Shown: positions 11,001 to 19,037, counted from the first letter of the stretch. The stretch: DNA of 64,000 nucleotides from Candidatus Edwardsbacteria bacterium (GCA_031082425.1 JAVHLB010000012.1:12604-76603), one strand, 5' to 3'. The notes: generated by a model from the letters alone, not told the origin. Made by a program: numbers and translations.

Positions 11001-14000
11001 CCGCTGTACATCTCCTTGGTCTCCTGCAGGGCCTCCTCGGCCAGCTTGCGCTGGCTGATATCCTGATGGAAGCCTAAAAAGTATGATTGCTCCCCTACTC
11101 GAATGACGCTGCATGAAACCTGCAGGAAGAAGGGGTGGCCGTCCTTGTGGAAATGCTCCACCTCGAAGTGCAATGCCTCTCCGTCTATCATCCTCCGCAG
11201 GCGTTCCGGAGCCAGCTTCGCAGACCCTGGAGTGTCCAGGTCCTCCAGACGGATGTGCTCCATCTCCGCCCGGCTGCCGTAACCGTGCATTCGAGCGAAT
11301 GAGTCGTTGACTATGAGCCGGGAGCCATCGATCGACATGAACATGATGCCGTCCGAGGCTTGATCGAAGAGGGCCCGGTAATTGGCCTCCGATTCTTTCA
11401 GTTTCTCCTGGGCCTGCTTGCTCTCGGTGATGTCGATCTCAATGCCGTCCCACAACAGGTGCTTATTGGGCAGCCGCCGGGGCGAGGATATGAAAAGAGA
11501 CCACCGGACCATACCGGATGGCTTCCGCATGCGCACTTCGGCGCTTAAGGAGGACATCTGCTTCACGGCGGCCGCCTCGCGCTCGACAAGCATCTCCCTG
11601 TCCTCCTGGGCCACCTGCCCGTAAATGGCCTCGGCGTCTTCCATAACCTCCTGGGCAGTGACCCCGTGCAGGTGCTCAACCCCGGCACTGATGTAGGTGA
11701 AATTCCTTTGCTGTCCGTCCACCCCCGAATCTATCTGGTAGACCAAGCCGTTGGGGATATTGTCGCTCAGCGCCACCAGGCGGGTCTCGGTTTCCCGCAG
11801 CGCCTCCTCGGCCAGCTTGCTCTCGGTGATGTCCCGGACCGCGGTGATGACCCGGACCACTTTGCCGTTCTCTGATATGGGTATCTTCCTGGTCTCGGTG
11901 ATTATCCGGTTTTTGTTGACGCTGTTCTCCTCGATGGTGACCATCACCTTGCCGCCCTGGAACACCTTTTGGTATTCCTTCAGCACTTTGTCCTTGGGCA
12001 GGTAGGGATAGATGTCAAAGATGTTCCGGCCCACCGCTTCGCTGGTCAGACCCATCCTTTTGTTCCAGTCCTTGAACGCCTGGTTGGTGAGCATTATCGA
12101 CAGCTTGGCGTCCACCACATGGATGCTGTCCCCCAGGGAATCGATGGTGGAGCGGTACTGGTACTCCGAGGTGTGCAGGGCGTCCTCGGCTCTCTTGCGC
12201 TCGCTGATATCGCTGATGAACCCCTCCAGGGCCTGCAGGGATCCCTTGTCGTCATAGACCCCCTGGCCCTGCTCCCAGACCCATTTCTCGGTGCCGTCCC
12301 GGGCGATTATCCGGTAGATCAGCTGGTAGGCTTGCTTCTTCTGGACCGCGTTCTGGATCTCATCCCACACCATCTCCCGGTCCTGGGGATGTATCATCTG
12401 GGAAAAGGATACGGCCTTATTGGCGATGATCTCGTCCGGCTGGTAGCCGGTCAGCTCCCGGCAGCCCTGGTTGGTGATCTCCATGGGCCAGTCCTTGTCG
12501 TTCCGGCAGCGGTATACCATCCCCGGCAGGTTCCCCATCAGGGTCTCCAGCTTGCGCCGGCTCTCCTCCAGCTGCTCATGGGCCAAACGGTTTTCGGTGG
12601 CATCGTCGGCCACCGCCAGCAGGCCCCATTGGGTGGGATATACCGCTACCTTCAGGTAGCGGTTGTTGAATTTTCCCTCGACCTGCTGGGGCTGGCCGGT
12701 CTCCAGGCATTTCCGGTACGCCTGGTAGGACTTGGTGGCCTTGAAGCTGGGATACACCTCCAGAAGCTTCTGGCCCACCAGCTCCCGGATCTGCTTGCCG
12801 ATGATGTCGAAATATCCTTTGTTGCAGTACAGCACCCTCATCTCCTGGTCCAGCGCCAGGATCGGGGAATGAATGCTGTCCAGCAGCAACCGGTGCTTCT
12901 CCTCGCTGTCCTTGAGGGCCGCCTCCATCCGTTTCCGCTCCCCCACGTCCCTGATGGTGCTGACGAAGAAGGCCGAATCGCTGCCGGCCTCCCGCACCAG
13001 GCTGATGGTGGCCTCGGCCAGTATCCGGGCGCCCTTCTTCCCGACCAGGATGAAGGACAGGTCCCGGAAGGAGCCGTTCTTCAGGATGTGCTTTTTGATC
13101 TCCGAGAACCTTTCCCGGCTGATGTTATCCACCATGGAGATGATGTTGGCCTGGCCCGGCTCCAGCGGCCCCGCCATCCCCAGCATCTTCAGGGCGGCCT
13201 GGTTGCAGTCCCGGATGTTGCCGTCCAGGTCGGATACGATCAGGGCGTCGGGGGAGGAATCGAAGATGCTTTTGACGATGTCCCGTTCGTCCACCAGGCG
13301 GTCCTCGACCTGCTTCAGGTCGGTGATGTCCACCAGATACCCGATGCCCTCGGAAGGCTGCCCCTTGTTCCCGAAGATTATCCTCATGCCGTCCCGGATC
13401 CAGCGGTAGCCTCCGTCCTTGTGGCGCAGCCGGTATTCGAATATGTGATGCCCCTGGCGCAGCAGTATCCTCTCGTCCGCCTTGAACTTTTTGATGTCAT
13501 CGGGATGGATCCGCTCGGTCCAGAAGTGGTCCTCCTTCAGGAATTCCTCGGCCCCGTAGCCCAGCACGCTGCTGACGTTCTCGCTGACGTAGGTCACCTG
13601 AAAGTCCTTCTCGGGAATCACGCTGTAGATCACGGCCGGGCTGGCCGTCAGCAGGTGCTTCAGCCTTAGCTGGATCTTTTGCAGCTCGTCGCTGTATGCC
13701 TTACTGTCGCTGATATCGACCACCACCCCCCGGAATCCGTCAAACTTCCCGTTCTTTAAAATCGGGGTGGCATAGATGCTGGCGGAGAACCTCCGTCCGT
13801 CCTTGGTCAGGGCGGTGTATCCCTGTTCCTCGGCCTCGCCCCCCTGGGCCCGCCGGTTGAAGTTCTCCCGGGCCCTTTTCCGGTCCTCGGGGATGACCAT
13901 CTGGAATATGTTCAGCCCCCGGTCCAGGTCGGCCCGGTGGTAGGCGAATTTTTCCAGGGCCACCAGGTTGCCGTAGGTCAAGTTCCCGGAGCGATCGGTC

Positions 14001-15454
14001 TCGAAGACCGCCTGGGGCAGAGAGTCGGCCAATTCCCGGTATTTCAGCTCGCTTTCCTTAAGGGTGGCCTGGGATAGTTTGAGCGCCAGCTCGCTGTTCT
14101 TCCTTTCGGTGATGTTGCGCGAATTTATGACCAGGCCGTTTACCGCTGGATTGTTTAACAGATTGATGCCGGTGGCGTCCAGGGTTTGCCAGGATCCGTT
14201 CTTGTGCCTGAACCTCAGCTCCAGCCTGATTGATTTCCCGGGAGCCAGCAGCTCCTGGTTGAACCTCACTATCAACCCCGGGACATCCTCGGGATGGATG
14301 AAATCGAACACATTTTTTCCCACCAGCTCCTCGGGCTGGTAGCCCAGTTCCTGGGCGGCCGAAAGACTTTTGAATTTGATGATGCCTTCGGCGTCCAGAA
14401 TGGTGATGATCTCGGAGGTGTTGTCTATGATAGCCTTGAAATAATCCTGGGTGAATTTGATATCCTCCTCGGTCCTGACCCTAGCCAGGGCCATGGCCGA
14501 CTGGTTGATGAAATTCTCCATCAGGTCCTGGCTCAGTTCATCGTCCCTCCCCAGTTGGCAGATGATCACGGCCCCCAGGATATGCTGCCCGCAGTAAAGC
14601 CCCATCCCGTAGACCTGGGCGATCCCCAGGCCCGAGATCAGGGCATTTATCAGCTTGGCGGTGAACCCGCCGAAGGAGGCCTCGGACAGCCCGCCCTTAA
14701 GCGTTTGCAGCCGCCCCATCCGGAAATTCTTGATGATCCTGGGCGGGATGTCACTGAATTTCAGCCGGCCGGCCTTTTTTCCCAAAAGCTCATTGATCTT
14801 TTTAAGGCTGGCCAAGGATCCCCCCAGCTCCCTGACGGTCAGGCTGGAATCACTGCTGTCGAATGAGCTGACCGCGGTGACCGCATTGCCGGCCAGTTTG
14901 CTGATGCCCTGGCTGATCAGCTTGAATATCTGCCCCTCGTCCGTGGTCTTGGCCAGCTGCATGGCGATCTCCGAAATGGCGCCCTTGTCTTTCAACAGCC
15001 TGGTCTCCCGTTCCAATATCCTCATGTTTTCGGTAATATCCCGGCTGACCTCCACCACCGATACTACCTTGCCCTTGTCATCCTTGATGGGGTGGCTGCT
15101 TACCTGCCATACCCGGCCGTCCTTCGAGACCATCTCCTTTGACTGGATGGTGCCTGACTTGCGGGCCAGCACCGTGGGGCAATCCCGGCAGTCGGAGGAG
15201 GTCCTGCCCCAGAGTCTATAGCATTGCTGGCCTATGATATCATCGGCTTTCCTGCCCAGAGAGGCAACCGCTGCCTGGTTGGCCCAGGTAACCCTGTTGT
15301 GCATATCAAGCTGAATGATATTATCCGAGATATTGTTCAGCACCACATCGGAACAGGGGACAACGGCCGCGGCAACGGCCGTTTTCTTTTTCGACTGGCC
15401 CTTGGCAGAGCTTGTCGCTTTGGGTCTTTTTGCCTTGGGGTCTTTTTTCTTCAT
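8021..15454 (-). CDS. Giant multi-PAS/GAF HD-GYP phosphodiesterase (about 15 PAS domains)
   Basis: A 2477-residue soluble protein with a Lys-rich N-terminus. I count about fifteen PAS modules, a GAF domain after the first PAS and a second GAF just before the C-terminal HD-GYP domain (from about 2289). The HD dyad is in LLHDIGKLGI (H2341/D2342) and the GYP motif is HHEYYDGSGYP (GYP at 2402-2404), so the c-di-GMP-hydrolysing site looks intact. The first PAS holds a Cys cluster (C-x12-C-x2-C). Some PAS modules are near-duplicates: EYQYRSTIDSLGDSIHVVD recurs almost unchanged in a later module, and so does QYRQIFDGVAEGIYRS. The start codon overlaps the purD stop (ATGA), and the stop is one base from the GGDEF gene start. 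Confidence 0.93.
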   Translation of the reverse strand: MKKKDPKAKRPKATSSAKGQSKKKTAVAAAVVPCSDVVLNNISDNIIQLDMHNRVTWANQAAVASLGRKADDIIGQQCYRLWGRTSSDCRDCPTVLARKSGTIQSKEMVSKDGRVWQVSSHPIKDDKGKVVSVVEVSRDITENMRILERETRLLKDKGAISEIAMQLAKTTDEGQIFKLISQGISKLAGNAVTAVSSFDSSDSSLTVRELGGSLASLKKINELLGKKAGRLKFSDIPPRIIKNFRMGRLQTLKGGLSEASFGGFTAKLINALISGLGIAQVYGMGLYCGQHILGAVIICQLGRDDELSQDLMENFINQSAMALARVRTEEDIKFTQDYFKAIIDNTSEIITILDAEGIIKFKSLSAAQELGYQPEELVGKNVFDFIHPEDVPGLIVRFNQELLAPGKSIRLELRFRHKNGSWQTLDATGINLLNNPAVNGLVINSRNITERKNSELALKLSQATLKESELKYRELADSLPQAVFETDRSGNLTYGNLVALEKFAYHRADLDRGLNIFQMVIPEDRKRARENFNRRAQGGEAEEQGYTALTKDGRRFSASIYATPILKNGKFDGFRGVVVDISDSKAYSDELQKIQLRLKHLLTASPAVIYSVIPEKDFQVTYVSENVSSVLGYGAEEFLKEDHFWTERIHPDDIKKFKADERILLRQGHHIFEYRLRHKDGGYRWIRDGMRIIFGNKGQPSEGIGYLVDITDLKQVEDRLVDERDIVKSIFDSSPDALIVSDLDGNIRDCNQAALKMLGMAGPLEPGQANIISMVDNISRERFSEIKKHILKNGSFRDLSFILVGKKGARILAEATISLVREAGSDSAFFVSTIRDVGERKRMEAALKDSEEKHRLLLDSIHSPILALDQEMRVLYCNKGYFDIIGKQIRELVGQKLLEVYPSFKATKSYQAYRKCLETGQPQQVEGKFNNRYLKVAVYPTQWGLLAVADDATENRLAHEQLEESRRKLETLMGNLPGMVYRCRNDKDWPMEITNQGCRELTGYQPDEIIANKAVSFSQMIHPQDREMVWDEIQNAVQKKQAYQLIYRIIARDGTEKWVWEQGQGVYDDKGSLQALEGFISDISERKRAEDALHTSEYQYRSTIDSLGDSIHVVDAKLSIMLTNQAFKDWNKRMGLTSEAVGRNIFDIYPYLPKDKVLKEYQKVFQGGKVMVTIEENSVNKNRIITETRKIPISENGKVVRVITAVRDITESKLAEEALRETETRLVALSDNIPNGLVYQIDSGVDGQQRNFTYISAGVEHLHGVTAQEVMEDAEAIYGQVAQEDREMLVEREAAAVKQMSSLSAEVRMRKPSGMVRWSLFISSPRRLPNKHLLWDGIEIDITESKQAQEKLKESEANYRALFDQASDGIMFMSIDGSRLIVNDSFARMHGYGSRAEMEHIRLEDLDTPGSAKLAPERLRRMIDGEALHFEVEHFHKDGHPFFLQVSCSVIRVGEQSYFLGFHQDISQRKLAEEALQETKEMYSGLIEATDTGFVVIDAAGRVQDANAEYVRMAGFSTLHEILGRPVTEWTAPHDLQRNQKEVENCVRGGSVRMLEIDYQHRDGTIIPIEINATVVQRGSGPVILTLCRDITGRKLAEKKLKDSENQYRQIFDGVAEGIYRSTPEGKVLMVNPALVRMLGYSSAEELMHRDIANEGYADMKIRQQFLDQIEKDGTVSNLISEWRRKDGSLMVSRENAHAVRDPSGNTLYYEGTVEDITEKSRAEEALRSSEYQYRTTIDSLGDAIHVVDRDLRIILANRLFMQWCRDLKLTPEVINKDVFEVCPFLTQQVREEYETVFRTQKVFVSQEKNQVAGRSIFTETRKVPILENDRVIRVITMIRDITEQKEAESAGKQNEQRYKILADSSPDLVFVIDRRARIKYANNRAASVVGLAGEQAIGRNLAEFFPQHINQVQQEQLLGVFEKGRAAHYELPTPVGDRMMWLETWLVPLNDESGMVHEVMGVCRDLTDRINMENALKDSEEKYRQIFEGISEGIYRSTNEGKLLFANPSLIRMLGYKSPEDVQGLDLNNSVYLDKKTRERFIRQIEQNGEVMGFEAELRSKDGTVRTVRENARLVKDESGRPLYYEGTLEDITVRKKAELSLKSEKDKLEHLFKVGLAVARAQTLQEKLDLTIKGIADCRLFHKAVMVLEDNGCRSHIAQYGLRAEEVENIEKSPVNDAQHKAKIFLDKYRRSNSYFIPHSDAEVHKYFAARFVSQNYQSNGTWHRDDVLIVPLVIKGVNVGYLSVDEPWDGNIPGIETVHLLELFANQAAIAIENIRLYNDLERSYYDTLKAFVAAMDAKDPYTKGHSENVRHYALKIARHIGLSEDKLRLVDYSSLLHDIGKLGIREDILAKPDVLSTAEFQEVKLHPVIGSRLVLEIDALSHTGEVIYCHHEYYDGSGYPRGIKGDDIPLEARIIAVADAFEAMTSDRPYRKAFSFQVALQRLQDAAGTQFDHKIVNAFTELFRRESGIKEGE

Positions 15455-16719
15455 GACAGGCCCTTTCGACCGATATCCTTGCGGAAATGCATATCCTTGA
15501 AATGTATTTTCGACAATGCGCTGTATCCTTTTTCTAAAGATTCTTTCAGGGCTTTCGCCACGGCGGTCAGACCCAGCACCCGGCCGCCGGAGGTAACTAT
15601 GTTACCGTTCCCCCTTTTGGTCCCGGCCTGAAATATCACGATGCCATCCTCAGCCCCGGCCTGATCCAGGCCGCTGACTTCAAACCCTTTTTGATAACTG
15701 CCGGGATACCCGCCCGAGGCGGCCACGATGCAGCAGGCGGAATCATTGCTCCATTTGATATCCAATTCGGGCAGCCGCCCGTCGATGCAGGCTTTTATTA
15801 TCTCCAGCAGATCCGTCTCCAGCAGCCGCATATAGCTCTGGGTCTCGGGATCTCCGAACCGGGCGTTGAACTCCAGGACCTTGAAACCCTCTTTGGTATA
15901 TATCAGCCCCGGGTACAGACAGCCGGTGAAAGGGTTGCCGTCGTCGGCCAGGGCTTTGATGATGGGATCGACGATGCTGGTTTGAATATTGCCTATCATC
16001 TCTGCGCTGACCCACGGCACCGGGGCATAGGTCCCCATCCCGCCGGTGTTCGGCCCCTGGTCGCCGTCATAGGCCGCCTTGTGATCCTGGGCGGCGGGGA
16101 ACGATTTGGCGGTATGACCGTCACAGAAGGCATGGATGGAGACCTCCTGCCCCTGCAAAAATTCCTCGATGATCACTTTCCTGCCGGCTTTGCCGAAACT
16201 ATCATCCACCATCATGGATTTGATCGCCTGCCCGGCCTGGTCGGAGGAATGGCAGATAATCACGCCCTTGCCCAGGGCCAGTCCGTCGGCCTTTATCACC
16301 AACGGGTATTTCTGCGAAGCAAGATATTCCAGTGCTTTCTGATGGTCGTCGAACTCGGCATATTTCGCCGTGGGAATGCCGGCCTGGGCCATCAGCCGCT
16401 TGGCATAGCTCTTGGAGGATTCTATCCGGGCGGCCTTTTGGGTCGGCCCGAATATTTTCAGCCCGGCCTTTTGGAAGAGGTCCACCACCCCGGCGGCCAG
16501 GCAATCGTCCGGCCCCACAATGGTGAAATCCACCTGCTGTTTCAGGGCAAAATCCCTTAAGGCTTCCAGCTTGTCAGCTGTAATGTCCACACATTCGGCG
16601 ATCTGGGCCATGCCGGGATTGCCCGGGGCGCAGTATATTTTCTTTATTTTGGGGCTTTGTGCCAGCTTCCAGGCCAAGGCATGCTCCCGCCCCCCGGAGC
16701 CGATGATAAAAATTTTCAT
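15451..16719 (-). CDS. purD: Phosphoribosylamine--glycine ligase
   Basis: PurD (GAR synthetase) joins glycine to phosphoribosylamine using ATP, the second step of purine synthesis. The protein has 422 residues, the usual length. It opens with the phosphate-binding MKIFIIGSGGREHALAW and has the ATP-grasp signature region EFNARFGDPETQ. The start ATG at 16719 follows a consensus-like promoter so closely that the mRNA would be nearly leaderless. The stop overlaps the start of the giant HD-GYP gene by four bases, so purD appears to head the operon that carries the c-di-GMP genes. Confidence 0.97.
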   Translation of the reverse strand: MKIFIIGSGGREHALAWKLAQSPKIKKIYCAPGNPGMAQIAECVDITADKLEALRDFALKQQVDFTIVGPDDCLAAGVVDLFQKAGLKIFGPTQKAARIESSKSYAKRLMAQAGIPTAKYAEFDDHQKALEYLASQKYPLVIKADGLALGKGVIICHSSDQAGQAIKSMMVDDSFGKAGRKVIIEEFLQGQEVSIHAFCDGHTAKSFPAAQDHKAAYDGDQGPNTGGMGTYAPVPWVSAEMIGNIQTSIVDPIIKALADDGNPFTGCLYPGLIYTKEGFKVLEFNARFGDPETQSYMRLLETDLLEIIKACIDGRLPELDIKWSNDSACCIVAASGGYPGSYQKGFEVSGLDQAGAEDGIVIFQAGTKRGNGNIVTSGGRVLGLTAVAKALKESLEKGYSALSKIHFKDMHFRKDIGRKGLS

Positions 16720-16727
16720 AACATTTT

Positions 16728-16757
16728 ATGATATCACGAATTAACTGGCAATGTCAA
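16728..16757 (-). promoter_or_regulatory. Sigma-70-type promoter of purD, leaderless
   Basis: On the minus strand TTGACA (16757-16752), an 18-base spacer and TATCAT (16733-16728) are followed by the purD ATG at 16719. A start site six or seven bases past the -10 box falls about two bases before the ATG, and no Shine-Dalgarno sequence precedes it. Confidence 0.7.
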
Positions 16758-16783
16758 ACAAAAAAGTCATCGAAAAGCCAATA

Positions 16784-16812
16784 AGAAAAGCCCTGGCAAA
16801 ATACCAGGGCCC
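16784..16812 (-). terminator. Probable intrinsic terminator between the transposase gene and purD
   Basis: The arms GCCCTGG (16790-16796) and CCAGGGC (16804-16810) form a seven-pair stem around a CAAAATA loop. Read on the minus strand the stem is followed by CTTTTCTTATT. It would separate transcription of the transposase from purD. Confidence 0.55.
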
Positions 16813-16861
16813 GTCAAGAGTATTTTTACTCTAATAATATGAATCCTGACCACGCCCATTG

Positions 16862-16913
16862 CCCCATCTAACACTTGCCACGACCTGAAGGTCGTGGCAA
16901 GTGTTAGATGGGG
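16862..16913. repeat. REP-like perfect palindrome, copy 1 (52 bases)
   Basis: Two 25-base arms pair perfectly around a GA dinucleotide. The core GCCACGACCT-GA-AGGTCGTGGC is shared with two other palindromes upstream of the transposase. A short palindrome GGCT-TC-AGCC follows at 16918-16927. This copy lies just past the 3' end of the transposase gene, the usual position of REP elements mobilised by RAYT transposases. Confidence 0.85.
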
Positions 16914-16931
16914 ATGCGGCTTCAGCCAAAA

Positions 16932-17360
16932 TCATTTCACCTCAAACCCATACGCCTTTATAAACTCCTCATATTCTTCCGAAAACAGTGTTTTCCTATG
17001 ATGCTCCTCCTGGTTGGCAATATACATTCTCACCTTTTCCACCCCCGACTGGCTGACCGACAGGGCGATATACTCATCCTGCCATTCAAATTTATGTTTC
17101 AACAAACCTTGTTTGTTTACCCAAAACGAAGATTCACCTTTTATCAGCATTACCGTTTTGGCAATGGTCTGCTCCGTGCCGAGCGAGACAAGAATGTGAA
17201 TATGGTCCTTTACGCAGTTTATAGCGTCTATGTAAATGCCCTTTTGCCTGCTGTTTTCCTTGATGTGCTGAAGCAACAGGGGCCTTATTTCGGCTGTAAT
17301 TATCGGCTGCCGGTTCTTGGTGGACCAGATCAGATGTATCATTACCTTGGTGTAGGGCAT
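16932..17360 (-). CDS. IS200-like Y1 transposase, RAYT type (REP-associated)
   Basis: This 142-residue HUH-family transposase nicks and rejoins single-stranded DNA through a tyrosine. The HUH motif is HIH in VKDHIHILVSL and the likely nucleophile is Tyr in VRMYIANQEEHH, a signature of this subgroup. The frame stays open upstream to 17570, but the ATG at 17360 is preceded by an AGAGGGG ribosome-binding site and matches the family N-terminus (MPYTKVMIHLIWSTKNR). It is flanked by three related palindromes and has no partner accessory gene, so it is more likely a domesticated RAYT than a classical insertion sequence. No frameshift or stop interrupts it. Confidence 0.9.
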   Translation of the reverse strand: MPYTKVMIHLIWSTKNRQPIITAEIRPLLLQHIKENSRQKGIYIDAINCVKDHIHILVSLGTEQTIAKTVMLIKGESSFWVNKQGLLKHKFEWQDEYIALSVSQSGVEKVRMYIANQEEHHRKTLFSEEYEEFIKAYGFEVK

Positions 17361-17395
17361 GTCCCCTCTCTTGCTCCTGCGGTTCAGGCTGGTTT

Positions 17396-17451
17396 CGGCT
17401 AAAGCCGGTGTAATTCCTTTTCCATTGCCACGATCTGAAGATCGTGGCAAT
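17396..17451. repeat. REP-like palindrome, copy 2, with companion hairpin
   Basis: A 28-base palindrome at 17424-17451 has 13-base arms around GA; its core GCCACGATCT-GA-AGATCGTGGC differs from copy 1 by a compensated base pair. It is preceded at 17396-17407 by CGGCT-AA-AGCCG, a short hairpin related to those beside the other two copies. It sits upstream of the transposase start. Confidence 0.8.
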
Positions 17452-17572
17452 TCATCATATTTTGCCCAATAAAAGTCCCTTGTTTTCCCTTTTTGCCCCA
17501 AGCTATTTGTTAGTTGCCACGCGTTTACGCCTATAAGCCCTGTGTTTCCCCAAATTGCCGTGGCCTTCATTT

Positions 17573-17630
17573 GCCACGACCTTTAGGTCGTGGCCCCTTT
17601 CCCCCAAAAATATATTCGGCTTTAGCCGAA
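17573..17630. repeat. REP-like palindrome, copy 3, with companion hairpin
   Basis: GCCACGACCT (17573-17582) and AGGTCGTGGC (17585-17594) pair around TT. The companion hairpin TTCGGCT-TT-AGCCGAA lies at 17615-17630. The stretch 17361-17766 holds no gene: it contains copies 2 and 3 and the ispE promoter. Confidence 0.8.
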
Positions 17631-17729
17631 ATTCCATCTCCTTCTGTCTGCCCGTTTATTTGTGCAATTGTAATTATCCCGCCTGTTTTTGTCAAGACAA
17701 ATAAACGCATCGGACATTTAACATTTTCG

Positions 17730-17759
17730 TTGAGTTTCCCCGGCTCCTTATGCTACAAT
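17730..17759 (+). promoter_or_regulatory. Sigma-70-type promoter of ispE, leaderless
   Basis: TTGAGT (17730-17735), an 18-base spacer and TACAAT (17754-17759) precede the ispE ATG at 17767 by only seven bases. The expected transcription start coincides with the start codon, and no Shine-Dalgarno sequence is present. Confidence 0.65.
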
Positions 17760-17766
17760 CAGGGCT

Positions 17767-18699
17767 ATGCGAAAACTGAAGATCAAGGCCTACGCCAAAC
17801 TCAACCTGACCCTCAAGATCCTGGGGCTTCGCCCCGACGGATATCACGATATCGATTCCGTCTTCCACTGCATATCACTGCATGACGAATTGGCCCTATC
17901 CCCCCGAAAGGACGGCAGGATAATCCTCAAATGCAATGACCCCAAACTGCCGACCGATGGTTCCAATCTGGCCTACCGGGCAGCCCTGACACTCAGGACC
18001 CTGGCGCTAAAAAAGCACCCTGATAAAAGGGCCCTCGGCGCAACCATCTCACTTAAAAAGAACATTCCGATAGGAGCCGGCCTGGGCGGCGGGTCGTCGG
18101 ATGCCGCCGCGGTCCTGCTGGGGCTTAAAGAACTGTGGGGGCTGAAAGATCTGGCCCCGTCCCGCCTGAAGAGAGCGGCTGCATCCCTGGGATCGGATGT
18201 CCCCTTCTTTTTGAGGGGAGGCACCGCCCATGTCACCGGAAGAGGCGAAAAGGTCAGGGTCCGGAAATGCTCCCAGGAATACCATTTCGTTTTAGTATAT
18301 CCGGGATTTCCGGTATCCACCGCCTGGGCTTATAAAAATCACAAAATCACAAAAAACAGGTTGACAAAAGAACCTAAATTTAGTAAAATGTTTCTGGAGT
18401 CATGCGGAATGGGAAAACCCGCCGTTGACATCTTCGGTTATTTGAGCAACGATCTGGAACCGGCTGTTATCCCATATCATCCGCGGATCTCCAGGGTAAA
18501 AGCCGATCTGCTGAAAGCCGGAGCTTTAGGCAGCCTGATGTCTGGCAGCGGCTCTTCTGTTTTCGGCCTCTTTTCCGATGCCGTTTCGGCCGAGAAAGCT
18601 TATAGTAAAATTTCAAAGATCTGGCCCGGCAGTTTCCTGGCCCACAGCCTATCCTCGGGAAAACAACTCGATAGATTTATACCGAACCAATCCAAATAA
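17767..18699 (+). CDS. ispE: 4-(cytidine 5'-diphospho)-2-C-methyl-D-erythritol kinase
   Basis: IspE phosphorylates CDP-methylerythritol in the non-mevalonate (MEP) isoprenoid pathway. The 310-residue protein begins KIKAYAKLNLTLKILGLRPD and has the GHMP-kinase glycine loop PIGAGLGGGSSDAAA at about residues 100-114. A second conserved glycine motif (GSLMSGSGSSVFG) lies near the C-terminus. Length and order are typical. It is divergent from the purD operon across the RAYT cassette. The stretch 18340-18390 is visibly more AT-rich than the rest of the gene but stays in frame. Confidence 0.96.
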   Translation: MRKLKIKAYAKLNLTLKILGLRPDGYHDIDSVFHCISLHDELALSPRKDGRIILKCNDPKLPTDGSNLAYRAALTLRTLALKKHPDKRALGATISLKKNIPIGAGLGGGSSDAAAVLLGLKELWGLKDLAPSRLKRAAASLGSDVPFFLRGGTAHVTGRGEKVRVRKCSQEYHFVLVYPGFPVSTAWAYKNHKITKNRLTKEPKFSKMFLESCGMGKPAVDIFGYLSNDLEPAVIPYHPRISRVKADLLKAGALGSLMSGSGSSVFGLFSDAVSAEKAYSKISKIWPGSFLAHSLSSGKQLDRFIPNQSK

Positions 18700-18737
18700 C
18701 TCAACTACTAACATCGGCTACGGAAGGTAAAACATCT

Positions 18738-19037
18738 ATGCAGATCACCGAGATCAGGGTATCGCTGCGCCAGGGCGGCAACGACAAGCTGTTGGCTTTT
18801 GCCAACGTGACTTTCGACAACGCCTTTGCAGTGAGGGGCATCAAGATCATCCAGGGGAACAACGGGCCGTTCATCGCCATGCCCAGCCGCAAGATGGCCG
18901 ACGGAACCTACAAGGATGTGGCCCACCCCATCAACGCCGAGACCCGGCAGATGTTGGAAAAGGCCATCCTCGACGAGTATCACAAGACCCTCAAAGAAGC
19001 TCCGGCCGCCGCCAGGGAGGAAGTTCCGGTAGACTAA
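18738..19037 (+). CDS. spoVG: SpoVG family RNA/DNA-binding regulator
   Basis: A 99-residue SpoVG homolog (MQITEIRVSL at the start; NGPFIAMPSRKMADGTYKD in the middle, the family's most conserved stretch). SpoVG proteins bind nucleic acid and act as global regulators in many bacteria, sporulating or not; the target here is unknown. It starts 38 bases after ispE with a GGAAGG ribosome-binding site, so it probably shares the ispE transcript. In many genomes spoVG lies beside ispE and prs, as here. Confidence 0.95.
   Translation: MQITEIRVSLRQGGNDKLLAFANVTFDNAFAVRGIKIIQGNNGPFIAMPSRKMADGTYKDVAHPINAETRQMLEKAILDEYHKTLKEAPAAAREEVPVD

Noticed and set aside
11969..13669. 566-residue plus-strand frame opposite the PAS array
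   Set aside because: Shadow of the repeated PAS modules; no domain or start-site support.
3280..15454. c-di-GMP riboswitch upstream of the cyclase/phosphodiesterase operon
   Set aside because: purD appears to start without a leader, leaving no room for a riboswitch, and no GEMM-like motif was seen.
16862..17630. CRISPR-like array near the transposase
   Set aside because: Only three palindromes at irregular spacing, with a transposase between; no uniform spacers and no cas genes.
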